Below, one piece after another: positions 17,638 to 24,812 of a stretch of 41,246 nt of DNA. The stretch comes from a virus, in the IMG/VR virus record IMGVR_UViG_3300006615_000042, positions 745 through 41,990 of that record, one strand, 5' to 3'. The notes below the pieces were generated by a model. The model ran no database searches. It was given only the letters and a program-made list of their open reading frames with translations, and had not been told where the DNA came from. The stretch's first letter is position 1, and each line of letters begins with the position of its first letter. The position numbers and the translations under genes were made by a program.

Positions 17638-19134
17638 TTACTCGCCACGCTTGCCGATGATGTCATCGATGCGCAGGATGCTGATAGTGACTTCACTTGC
17701 AGACTGAATGGCCTGCTTGACTAGATTTAGTGGTTCCCATACATCAGCACTCTTCATTGACATAGTGCCCCCGTTTTCAATATCGGGGCCATAATCGATG
17801 TTACCTGATAGGTGCTCATTTCTGAGTGCCAGCACGGTGTCCAGTGGATCGTGACCTGCATTCTCAGCGATAGTAGCAGGGATTGTTTCTAGTGCGTCTG
17901 CAAAGGCATCGATAGCCATTTGAGCACGGCCACCAATCTCTGCCGCTCTGCTTCTTAGATTGATAGCAGAGTTGAGATATGCTGCGCCTCCACCCGGTAC
18001 GACTTCAAGAGTATTGTATGCCAAGCACACTACACCGAGAGCATCTTCAAAGCCACGCTCGGTTTCATCGAGTGTCTGCTTAGTAGCACCTCTGAGGATG
18101 AGAGTAGTGACTTCACCCTTGCCTTCGACTACGACATACTTCATGTCACCAATGGCTCTGCATTCGATACCTGCATCGACAGCATCCCCTAAGTCCTCGA
18201 TAGTGTGGGCTACATTTGTATTGAGAAGTAGACCTAGTGCGGTCATATCACTCTCAGGCAAACGCTGTACAACGCTGACACCAGCCTTAGCCAGTGTAGC
18301 GGCGACCACTTCATTTACATGGTCCCTAACGAATACTGCGCCGCCATTAGGTAGACGCTCAATGATAGCCTCTGCTTTCTTAACCCAAATATCTCTAGTC
18401 GTGGTCTGCTGATATTGCTGATATTCAGCAGCAGATCCAAGTGATACCTGTACATTGTCCTCATTCTTCTTATTGCTGAGTCCAGTGTTGATTAGTAGTG
18501 CTTTATCTTGTAGTAGTGGCATAGCAGGTAGCATGAACTCCTTGTGTAAAACTACACCTGAGAAACATGTTGAATCCTCTAAGCCCCCACCGGGCTGACA
18601 TAGGACACGGATGCGCTCAAAATCGCCTCCAGCCAATTCTGCCGCCTTTACACATAATCCACTGACATGTTCCATGGCAGATTCTAGTGATTTACCTGTG
18701 ATTGAAGTCTGAGCCACATGCGTTAGATGCGGCTTTGCTGCTTCTGACAGTGACTGAATGTGCTCGACAGCCCATTGCGCTGCTTGTCTGTAACCTTTAC
18801 AGATTACATTAGGGTGTAGACCCTTTTCAAATAGTGATTCTGTGTTACTTAGTAATTGACCTGCCAATACTACTGTACTGGTCGTGCCATCGTAACACAT
18901 GCTTTCTTGTGTGTTAGCGGCTTCAATTATCATCTTGGCACCGGGGTGGGAAACATCAAGTTCCTGCAGAATTGTAGCCCCATCATTTGTTACAATGACA
19001 TTGCCACCTCCATCTACCATCATCTTGTCCATTCCCGCCGGACCTAGCGTCGTTCTAACCGTGTCTGCTATTGCTTTCGCAGCACGAATGTTTAGGCTCT
19101 GTGCTGTTTGTTGTTGCTCTCCATTATTTACCAT
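17638..19134 (-). CDS. Group II chaperonin (thermosome) subunit
   Basis: A 498-residue ATP-dependent protein-folding chaperonin of the thermosome/CCT type, expected to form a double ring in the cytoplasm. Recognisable blocks are [10 protein letters not shown] (30-39), NDGATIL (50-56), [12 protein letters not shown] (81-92, with the Asp expected to take part in ATP hydrolysis), the [21 protein letters not shown] hinge region, [21 protein letters not shown], and the end [17 protein letters not shown]...LRIDD. The apical domain keeps a segment ([12 protein letters not shown]) where the built-in helical lid lies in group II enzymes. It is about 40-50 residues shorter than cellular subunits and lacks a Gly/Met-rich tail. 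The residue before DGTT is Tyr where Gly is usual. It overlaps the preceding gene by 7 bases. Chaperonin genes are known in magroviruses; here it might fold the very large tail proteins, which is inference. Confidence 0.93.
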   Translation of the reverse strand: MVNNGEQQQTAQSLNIRAAKAIADTVRTTLGPAGMDKMMVDGGGNVIVTNDGATILQELDVSHPGAKMIIEAANTQESMCYDGTTSTVVLAGQLLSNTESLFEKGLHPNVICKGYRQAAQWAVEHIQSLSEAAKPHLTHVAQTSITGKSLESAMEHVSGLCVKAAELAGGDFERIRVLCQPGGGLEDSTCFSGVVLHKEFMLPAMPLLQDKALLINTGLSNKKNEDNVQVSLGSAAEYQQYQQTTTRDIWVKKAEAIIERLPNGGAVFVRDHVNEVVAATLAKAGVSVVQRLPESDMTALGLLLNTNVAHTIEDLGDAVDAGIECRAIGDMKYVVVEGKGEVTTLILRGATKQTLDETERGFEDALGVVCLAYNTLEVVPGGGAAYLNSAINLRSRAAEIGGRAQMAIDAFADALETIPATIAENAGHDPLDTVLALRNEHLSGNIDYGPDIENGGTMSMKSADVWEPLNLVKQAIQSASEVTISILRIDDIIGKRGE

Positions 19135-19682
19135 TCTACATCAAACTCCATTGGTATTTCTTTGTCTCTTTGTCTCACCTTTATAGTACCTGCGCTGCTA
19201 CAGCGCTCTATCAAGTCGAGAATTATATTTGCATCTGATATGCAATCTTCAATTATTTTGACTTCGCTACCCTTTTGCCAAATTGGTGCGTATATCTCAG
19301 TGAGTAACTGAGATGTTAAATCTGTATCGTTTAGATTCAGTTTCTGTCCAGTCAGTTTCTTCAAATCTTTATCGATATCTATAACATGATTTTCAATGTA
19401 ATTTATCATGTCACTAGGGTTAGATTTGGTTATACCCGACCAAGATAAAGTGAGTCCGTAATCCTGAGTATTTTTCAAAACTAATACCCCTCCATTATCT
19501 ACAATAAGTGCCATTTCGTCTTGTATTTTTGAGTATTTTATAGGTTTGGAATTAATGTAAGGTCGATGACTAGTGTATACAGACAGGTAGTCCTCGCCAG
19601 TTATGACCACTACTTCGGGGGCATCCACTATATGCGAAAACTCACTACCATAGGCTAACACTACAAAGTATTGATCTTTCAT
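19128..19682 (-). CDS. Uncharacterised protein upstream of the chaperonin
   Basis: A 184-residue protein I do not recognise. The N-terminal half seems beta-rich ([42 protein letters not shown]), the C-terminal half helical ([42 protein letters not shown]). It has no obvious signal peptide or metal site. Its end overlaps the chaperonin start by 7 bases and its start overlaps the stop of a 53-residue zinc protein, so it is likely translated together with the chaperonin. Any link to chaperonin function is only suggested by this coupling. Confidence 0.7.
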   Translation of the reverse strand: MKDQYFVVLAYGSEFSHIVDAPEVVVITGEDYLSVYTSHRPYINSKPIKYSKIQDEMALIVDNGGVLVLKNTQDYGLTLSWSGITKSNPSDMINYIENHVIDIDKDLKKLTGQKLNLNDTDLTSQLLTEIYAPIWQKGSEVKIIEDCISDANIILDLIERCSSAGTIKVRQRDKEIPMEFDVEW

Positions 19683-19840
19683 TCCTCCTCACCCGACAGT
19701 GTGTTGAGGCTTTCGTGCATTGCACCCATACAGGCTAAGCAAAAATCACAAAAGTCCACCTTTAATAATCCAAAGTAACCACTGATGCCTTCTTCTTTGT
19801 GCTCATACTTAGCACCGCATAAAGTACAGGCCTTTTTCAC
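19679..19840 (-). CDS. Small zinc-binding protein (53 aa)
   Basis: A short gene starting with GTG at 19840, which overlaps the stop of the upstream ATPase gene (GTGA). It has an excellent ribosome-binding site, AAGGAGGGAAATAA. The protein begins KKACTLCGAKYEHK and continues with DFCDFCLACMGA, giving CxxC and CxxCxxC groups fit for one zinc ion, and ends in an acidic tail (SGEEE). Its stop overlaps the ATG of the next gene. The function is unknown; it belongs to the set of tiny zinc proteins scattered through the block. Confidence 0.65.
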   Translation of the reverse strand: MKKACTLCGAKYEHKEEGISGYFGLLKVDFCDFCLACMGAMHESLNTLSGEEE

Positions 19841-21246
19841 TTATTTCCCTCCTTACTCCTATGCTCTTTGAGTAGTCGGACATACTTACTTTTCCCCTCA
19901 CGGGTTTCCTCAAACAGACTTTTCCCCGCTTCGTTGTATTTGTTATTGATTCCGGGCATACTACTCAGATTCTCGTTTTTACCGAACATCTTCATAACTT
20001 CTACTTTCTTTGCCCATCCCGGCCCACGATTGTCATTGAAGTCGTATTGCTCACACCGCCAATAAGAGGATTTCCAACTGGCTTCTAGTTTCCTCTTGGT
20101 AGCACTTGCCATGCCTACTTTAACTTCGGATTCAAGCCAGTCAATTAGATTGTGATATAGGTCATACAGTATTTCTTTAGCCATGTCAACATGGTCGCCT
20201 GTAACGACCCATACACCCTCTATCATAGCCATGTGATGTGCCAATATGTTAGTGTAATTCTGTAATCCCATGATGAAAGAAGCACACACACCCTGTTTCT
20301 TAGGGTCCATGTTTTCTACTAAATCATAATAGTCATCAATAGCCTGATGCAATGCCGATCTATACGATGCATCGATTTCAAACATGTCATACATAGCATT
20401 CATAGTCCAACCCTCTTGTAGTTCACGGGTAGAATCCATCCATTCCTGTGCACTGATTCCATTAATCTGTAGTACTCTTTGTTTCAAACGGGTCATCAAA
20501 TCAGTAAAGAAATCAACAACTTCATCATAAGATACTTCAAACTCGACCCTGTTGTGTACAGCGTCTGCTAGTTCGTGTGCAATGTTACGCTTCATTTCAA
20601 GAGTCCAGTGCCTCCAATAAACTAGTACTCTTTGGAAAATACCTTTGTCAAGTACATGCTCTTTGATGCCCTGCGGAGGGAATGTAGTAATCCATAAAGA
20701 CACTAAAGATTCTATGGTAATCGTACCATCTTTCAAGTGCTTTGTCAAAAAGTTTCTACCTGTACCTGCAGAGTTTAGTGCTGATTGCAAGAATAAAACA
20801 GTTTGTTCTGAATGCTGTGTAGGCTTGAGAATAATAGAGCCTTCATCGAAGTTCATACCCTTTGCACCCGCTAATACACCGGGCGTTTGTACCAAGTTAT
20901 CATCACCGTCCCTACTCCAAGAACCTACCATGGCCGCATCTGTACCAGTTGTATAATCAACACACTCTATACCTACATCTTTCATCACCTTTTGAATGAT
21001 TTCAAAGGCAACAGATTTACCAGTCCTAGTGTCTTGAATCCAAAACATGCTAACCCTTGGATCGATGTTAGATGCCCCAATTGGCATTCTTACAAAGGGA
21101 AGGGCTGCTTGTCCAAGAATAAAGAAAAATGATAGTAAGCCGGGTATTTCGTTGTCTTTAGATACCTCTCTAAAGTGCTCTAAATACCCTCTTAAAATTG
21201 GATATTTCTGCATGCATTCATAATGTTCTACGCTGTGTTCTATCAT
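19837..21246 (-). CDS. P-loop ATPase, candidate replicative helicase (DUF3987-like)
   Basis: A 469-residue protein with a P-loop in WIQDTRTGKS (69-78), where Gln stands in place of the first Gly of Walker A; an acidic pair in GMNFDEGSII (DE 134-135) fitting Walker B; and a sensor-like strand SLWITTFPPQGIKEH followed by DKGIFQRVLVYWR (about 183-212). The last part resembles the G-(L/I)-x-Q-R-x-L signature of DUF3987-type primase-associated ATPases. The C-terminal half is helical and ends in a basic stretch. It lies between the ERCC4 nuclease and the chaperonin, in one run with primase and PolB. No MCM or DnaB gene is visible here, so this is a candidate for the replicative helicase, which is inference. 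A packaging or annealing role cannot be excluded. It starts by overlapping the nuclease gene by 4 bases. Confidence 0.6.
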   Translation of the reverse strand: MIEHSVEHYECMQKYPILRGYLEHFREVSKDNEIPGLLSFFFILGQAALPFVRMPIGASNIDPRVSMFWIQDTRTGKSVAFEIIQKVMKDVGIECVDYTTGTDAAMVGSWSRDGDDNLVQTPGVLAGAKGMNFDEGSIILKPTQHSEQTVLFLQSALNSAGTGRNFLTKHLKDGTITIESLVSLWITTFPPQGIKEHVLDKGIFQRVLVYWRHWTLEMKRNIAHELADAVHNRVEFEVSYDEVVDFFTDLMTRLKQRVLQINGISAQEWMDSTRELQEGWTMNAMYDMFEIDASYRSALHQAIDDYYDLVENMDPKKQGVCASFIMGLQNYTNILAHHMAMIEGVWVVTGDHVDMAKEILYDLYHNLIDWLESEVKVGMASATKRKLEASWKSSYWRCEQYDFNDNRGPGWAKKVEVMKMFGKNENLSSMPGINNKYNEAGKSLFEETREGKSKYVRLLKEHRSKEGNK

Positions 21247-21959
21247 ACTTTCTCTCTCCTTTTGTTATACTTCCGCTCTACTTTGACTGGTTCTTCGCTC
21301 GTCAGAACCTCAATTAATCGCTGTCGCAGAACAGAACCCATCCCTTTCACTTGTTTAACAGATTCGACATGTAACATTTCTTCTATGCAACCACACCTCT
21401 CTAGCAACTTGTTCACCAAATCTTGCCCAAAGCCGGGTATTGCAAGCAACATGTCTGCTCTAATGTCGTTAGTGCTCACTCTAGTGATTGCCTTTGCACC
21501 ATGACTGGATGCAGAGGTGTGTAGTTTGGAATGTAATTTAGTGATGAACATGGCCGCTTCGCTGTAATTGTTAGCCCGCCATACATGGCAGTCAAAATCA
21601 GCCATTATGCGAGCAATGATTCCTGTCAATGTGTTAAGTGATTTAGAATAAGTGGTTTTTCTACCTTGATTGTTTGAAATCTTGACATACTTTGCAAGAT
21701 CTCCGTGTACCACTAGGAATACTCTCTGACAATTAGCATCTAAGTTTTCCATCTGTCGCATCAAATGCCCTGAGTATGTAGATTGGAATAAATCAGAGAT
21801 GCTTTTGCACTCTATGTGTCCATCTCCTGCTTTGTAATCACCCATCCCTTGCAGAAACTCCATCTTTACAGGAATACCCTGTCTTTCTGCAGCCCTTTCT
21901 ACAGCGTCCTTTAGAGGGCCTCTTTCGTTTGAATCAATTATTAGAGGTACTTTAGTCAT
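21243..21959 (-). CDS. XPF/ERCC4-family structure-specific nuclease
   Basis: A 238-residue nuclease of the archaeal Hef/XPF type, expected to cut branched DNA such as flaps, forks and recombination intermediates. Active-site pieces of the ERCC4 fold are visible: IIDSNERG (D9, E12), GDYKAGDGHIECKSISD with G40-D41 and E50-C51-K52 in place of the usual E-R-K triad, and D56. The C-terminal part carries two helix-hairpin-helix segments, LLAIPGFGQDLVNKLLERCG (171-190) and VKQVKGMGSVLRQRLIEVL (201-219), which bind DNA. A basic tail ends the protein. There is no helicase domain, so it corresponds to the short archaeal XPF form. It sits between a 36-residue membrane peptide and the P-loop ATPase with 4-base overlaps on both sides. 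ERCC4 nucleases have been reported in magrovirus genomes. Confidence 0.85.
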   Translation of the reverse strand: MTKVPLIIDSNERGPLKDAVERAAERQGIPVKMEFLQGMGDYKAGDGHIECKSISDLFQSTYSGHLMRQMENLDANCQRVFLVVHGDLAKYVKISNNQGRKTTYSKSLNTLTGIIARIMADFDCHVWRANNYSEAAMFITKLHSKLHTSASSHGAKAITRVSTNDIRADMLLAIPGFGQDLVNKLLERCGCIEEMLHVESVKQVKGMGSVLRQRLIEVLTSEEPVKVERKYNKRREKV

Positions 21960-22066
21960 CCAAACACCTTCTTATTAATTATGTAAATTGGATATAAAAT
22001 TAGTAGAATAGGTAATAAAACTATGATTAACAAAACTGCTTCAACAAATTGTAGTATTTTCCACAT
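21956..22066 (-). CDS. Single-span membrane micropeptide (36 aa)
   Basis: A very short gene with a strong ribosome-binding site (AAGGAGGCATAAATT before ATG), lying between the winged-helix gene and the ERCC4 nuclease, whose ATG overlaps its TGA. The peptide begins MWKILQFVEA, continues with an uninterrupted hydrophobic span of about 22 residues (VLLIIVLLPILLILYPIYII) and ends NKKVFG, so it is predicted to cross the membrane once with the C-terminus in the cytoplasm. Reality is supported by the site and the two tight junctions. A holin-like or membrane-anchoring role is speculation. Confidence 0.55.
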   Translation of the reverse strand: MWKILQFVEAVLLIIVLLPILLILYPIYIINKKVFG

Positions 22067-22069
22067 AAT

Positions 22070-22351
22070 TTATGCCTCCTTGAGTCGCCATAGAGCCACT
22101 TTCATACTTTTTTTACTAAGAGTACCTTCTAGTGCCGTACCCATTCTTTCAAAGTATGGATATTTGCTTAAAAGTTGACACACTGTGCCTTTTTTAGGCT
22201 GCTTAAGGTATCTACTTCCACTTAGTGTTTTTTGGTTGTTGAGATGAACCATAATATCATTAGTACTTAGACCATCGCCATATTCTTGAAACACTCTAAT
22301 TATTCTCATTATGTTTCTATCTTTTTTGAAATAAGGTTTGTTTTCTTTCAT
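22070..22351 (-). CDS. Small winged-helix DNA-binding protein
   Basis: A 93-residue protein; the ATG at 22351 overlaps the primase stop (ATGA), which favours it over an upstream in-frame start. The order of elements suits a winged helix: RNIMRIIRVFQEYGDGLSTNDIMVHL (helices 1-2), SGSRYLKQPKKGTVCQLLSKYPYF (recognition helix region) and VALWRLKEA (wing strand and end). It resembles the protein at 35737-36006 in the SxRYxxxxxxGxVxQ segment and the final LW-x-L-x-E. It could be a viral regulator or a replication accessory protein; no target is visible. Confidence 0.6.
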   Translation of the reverse strand: MKENKPYFKKDRNIMRIIRVFQEYGDGLSTNDIMVHLNNQKTLSGSRYLKQPKKGTVCQLLSKYPYFERMGTALEGTLSKKSMKVALWRLKEA

Positions 22352-23442
22352 TCTACAGCCCCCGTTTTGTCCCAATATCTACACTTACCCATACACAGTC
22401 CCTTAGACCATAACATACTGCAGGTCTGAGGGTAGTCTTTACCAACAATTGTACGGACTTGGTAACGGGTGACTCCTTCATCGAAATCAGCCCATTGTAG
22501 ACCCTTTATGAAAGAAACAATTTTCTCTGTGTGTGATGTCAAGATGTCGGGTGTAAATCTGTCTAAAGGAAGAAAGTGTCTGAGGCGTTTTGCTAGATAT
22601 TTCACCAATTGTACCCTAGAATCGTGACTAGGGTTGCCTCCTACATGACAGGCTGCTTGATTTAGACAGGGGAGTATGATTACTCCATCCATCTTGAGAG
22701 TCGGCAAATCTAACGGCGCAGTATTCTTTTGAAATACGCCCTTCTTTTCACCGGGCTTCTTAACCTGCAACTTTACACCATCTTTGCCGTATGAAATCAC
22801 TCCACTTGTTGGCTCTAGGGCCTTTTCAAGAATGTGACCTATACCACTCTCTAAATCCTCTGTGTTTAGAGGTACACTCCAGTAGCCACGCTTAGCATTA
22901 TAGGAATTAGGAATACGAATTAACCCACTTGTATCGAATGGCACTGCAGGGTCAGAACAGTACAGATTTAAGTCCTTAATCCAGTCATTTACTCTTCTCA
23001 TACCAGCCTCTCTGATAGCCGATAAGTGAGAACCACTGGCAGGGGTGTATGTTTCAGACAATGCCACCCATATGTGGAAGCCACCACCACTAAACCACAC
23101 ACCGTGCTCTATGTCTTTTTCTAAGAGTTCTTTGTGTAACCTGAGAGCCTGTGATAGTGGTACATCTAGTGCTACATCAGGTCGTTTTGGATTAGTGAAG
23201 TCTTTAGGATCGAAATCCAAAACAAAGTGTCTGATTATCGGAGTTTGTAGATTTACTCTCTTATGATTAGGGGCTTCTGTAGCACGATATCCATAAACAG
23301 TGGTATATGCGTTAGATACGCCATTTTTACCGGCCCAATATCTCTCAAACTCACCACTGTTTCGCACTAACTTTCTGAAGCCTTTGCCTTTCTCTGTGCT
23401 TAACTCTAATACTTCTCTCGGAAAATCAAACTGTACATACAT
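22348..23442 (-). CDS. Archaeo-eukaryotic primase, PriS-like with PriL-type C-terminus
   Basis: A 364-residue primase that would make primers for PolB. The start at 23442, with GAGGTGGTGAA ahead, is preferred; an in-frame start 75 bases upstream would run into the nuclease gene. Catalytic motifs of the AEP fold are FVLDFDPKDF (D76, D78), WFSGGGFHIW (His123) and SGLIRIPNSYNAK (about 173-184). The C-terminal 110 residues look like the Fe-S domain of the large primase subunit: LPCLN (C259), a helical stretch with SRVQLVKYLAKRLRH, then TCSMLWSKGLCMGKC (C341, C350, C354). This gives four cysteines for a 4Fe-4S cluster, so the single protein appears to join small-subunit catalysis with the large-subunit iron-sulphur domain. 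It lies between the Cas4-like nuclease and a winged-helix gene in the replication run. Confidence 0.85.
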   Translation of the reverse strand: MYVQFDFPREVLELSTEKGKGFRKLVRNSGEFERYWAGKNGVSNAYTTVYGYRATEAPNHKRVNLQTPIIRHFVLDFDPKDFTNPKRPDVALDVPLSQALRLHKELLEKDIEHGVWFSGGGFHIWVALSETYTPASGSHLSAIREAGMRRVNDWIKDLNLYCSDPAVPFDTSGLIRIPNSYNAKRGYWSVPLNTEDLESGIGHILEKALEPTSGVISYGKDGVKLQVKKPGEKKGVFQKNTAPLDLPTLKMDGVIILPCLNQAACHVGGNPSHDSRVQLVKYLAKRLRHFLPLDRFTPDILTSHTEKIVSFIKGLQWADFDEGVTRYQVRTIVGKDYPQTCSMLWSKGLCMGKCRYWDKTGAVE

Positions 23443-23443
23443 T

Positions 23444-24400
23444 TCACCACCTCGGCCAATAGTGCTCACCGCCCGGTTTCCAAGCGGGGCAATCTTCAGT
23501 AAAACTGCACCAAGCACATTTACCTTGGTGTGGTTTTGGTGGGAAGTTATCTGTAAAGTAGGCCTCTAACAGATTATTGATGTCCTTATCTAAGGACTTA
23601 GAATAGGACTTAACTACCTTCTCGTGTTTCCAACTATCTATGAATCTGACACCCTCCATGTCATCTCCGCAAGAGCCATCAGGGTAGAACCAACCCCAGT
23701 GAGTTACATTCTGTAGCGGGTGGTCTGCCATTTTGAGCAAATCGACATAGAATGCCATTTCTTTACGCATCCCCTGTACTTTGTACCTATCATCAGCCCA
23801 GTCGTTCTTTTTCTTATCCCACTTTTGTTTCCACTTGCCTGTTTTCAACTCCATAAGGCTAATTGAACCATCTTCATTCTCAAAACCACGGTCAATCATA
23901 CCTGCAAAGTGTATAGGAACTGTGTGTGTTTTCCCATTGTGTACAAACTCACGCTCTGTAAATACATGTATCTCATCTTCGTTAATGATTGGTAAAAAGT
24001 TGTGACCTTGTGTGGCCTCTAGTCGATCTAACTCCCAATCCAGCCTTTTGATTAGTATTTCCTGTTCGCCTAGAAGGTAAGGCTCTTCGGGTTCAGGTAG
24101 ACTTTTCACAAACAAGGCGAATGCTTCTTCTCGCCTTTTGTCGTTAAGTAGGCTAAGTACCTTGTCTAAGTTAGGCCTAACATAGACATAGAACTCCTCC
24201 ATTGCGTTGTGTACATTTGTACCCTTACGCATTGCGTCAGTTTCGGGTGTCTTCCTACCCTCTCTACGCTTGTAATGATACTGCTGTGGGCAGTAATCGA
24301 AGTCGCTTGTCAAACTAGACTTAGTGATTCGTAAATGTAATTCATGTCCCGGTTCCCACTTATATGTGGACTTCTTGTATGCTTCAAAATCTCTACTCAT
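23444..24400 (-). CDS. Cas4/RecB-like PD-(D/E)XK exonuclease with Fe-S cysteines
   Basis: A 318-residue nuclease. The ATG at 24400, which overlaps the previous stop and follows GAGGATGATGAAA, is chosen over one 90 bases upstream. RITKSSLTSDFDYCPQQYHYKR (C37) and RKGTNVHNAMEEF (H64) open the PDDEXK_1 fold; the catalytic core is FAGMIDRG (D170) and SLMELKTGK (E184-x-K186), followed by Gln209 in YKVQGMRKE. Near the end GKCAWCSFTEDCPAW gives C295, C298 and C304, which together with C37 match the four-cysteine 4Fe-4S arrangement of Cas4 and AddB. Such enzymes resect DNA ends in recombination or help process replication intermediates. No CRISPR array or other cas gene is present, so a replication or recombination role with primase and PolB is more likely. 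It ends one base before the primase start. Confidence 0.85.
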   Translation of the reverse strand: MSRDFEAYKKSTYKWEPGHELHLRITKSSLTSDFDYCPQQYHYKRREGRKTPETDAMRKGTNVHNAMEEFYVYVRPNLDKVLSLLNDKRREEAFALFVKSLPEPEEPYLLGEQEILIKRLDWELDRLEATQGHNFLPIINEDEIHVFTEREFVHNGKTHTVPIHFAGMIDRGFENEDGSISLMELKTGKWKQKWDKKKNDWADDRYKVQGMRKEMAFYVDLLKMADHPLQNVTHWGWFYPDGSCGDDMEGVRFIDSWKHEKVVKSYSKSLDKDINNLLEAYFTDNFPPKPHQGKCAWCSFTEDCPAWKPGGEHYWPRW

Positions 24401-24662
24401 TTTCATCATCCTCATATAGCACATATTCTTGTTTTTCGTCATCCCAATATCTGCTTGAACGCCCTGTCCTTGATTCTTGAATCCAAACAAAGGGAAGAAC
24501 CTTGTGAAAGAATCCCTTTTCCATTAAGTGTTCTTCAATACCTCTTGGTGGATATGTCGTTTTCCAATTATCAATGTTAAAGCATTCTTTACAATGTTTC
24601 CCTGTCCTTTCTAAAGTAAAGGCTTTTCCACATTCAACGCAATTTCCTTTTTCACTCCTCAT
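24393..24662 (-). CDS. Zinc-ribbon protein carrying ATPase-like motifs (89 aa)
   Basis: The N-terminal 30 residues form a zinc ribbon (GNCVECGKAF and KHCKECFN). Residues 35-56 then match the sensor segment of the P-loop ATPase at 19837-21246: TTYPPRGIEEHLMEKG against TTFPPQGIKEHVLDKG, continuing FFHKVL against IFQRVL, 13 of 22 positions identical by eye. Immediately after, WIQESRTGRS (60-69) matches that ATPase's P-loop WIQDTRTGKS in 7 of 10, but here it follows the sensor segment instead of preceding it. The end is acidic (YEDDENE). The Lys of the P-loop is replaced by Arg, so ATP hydrolysis is unlikely. It has 4-base and 8-base overlaps with its neighbours. It might be a partner-binding mimic or a rearranged remnant; the function is unknown. 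Confidence 0.65.
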   Translation of the reverse strand: MRSEKGNCVECGKAFTLERTGKHCKECFNIDNWKTTYPPRGIEEHLMEKGFFHKVLPFVWIQESRTGRSSRYWDDEKQEYVLYEDDENE

Positions 24663-24808
24663 CTCCTATCCCTCCATTCATCAAAGGCATGAGCGGCTCC
24701 ACAAGAGCACCAACCCCATGCTTGATAACCGCCCGCCATAGCGGAAAATTGACTAGCCTTAACTATGCGCCCACATATACACTCTCTTTCAGATTTCGGT
24801 TTATCCAT
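24659..24808 (-). CDS. Tiny zinc-binding protein (49 aa)
   Basis: The start at 24808 is preferred because it follows GGTGATAAT just after the PolB stop; an in-frame start inside PolB would add 11 residues. ECICGRIVKASQF and GWCSCGAAHAF give two CxC pairs for one zinc site, and the protein ends DEWRDRR. Its TGA overlaps the next ATG. The function is unknown. Confidence 0.55.
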   Translation of the reverse strand: MDKPKSERECICGRIVKASQFSAMAGGYQAWGWCSCGAAHAFDEWRDRR

Positions 24809-24812
24809 ATTA

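Noticed and set aside
17960-18412. Plus-strand frame opposite the chaperonin (150 codons)
   Set aside because: The minus strand encodes a clear chaperonin through the whole stretch; the antisense frame has no motif.
23300-23569. Long plus-strand frames across the replication block (for example 29162-29578 and 34646-35002)
   Set aside because: All are opposite well-supported minus-strand genes with overlapping starts and stops, and none has a domain or ribosome-binding site of note.
23444-24400. CRISPR-associated Cas4
   Set aside because: No CRISPR array and no other cas gene is visible; the Fe-S exonuclease fold also occurs in viral recombination systems, so only a Cas4-like label is justified.
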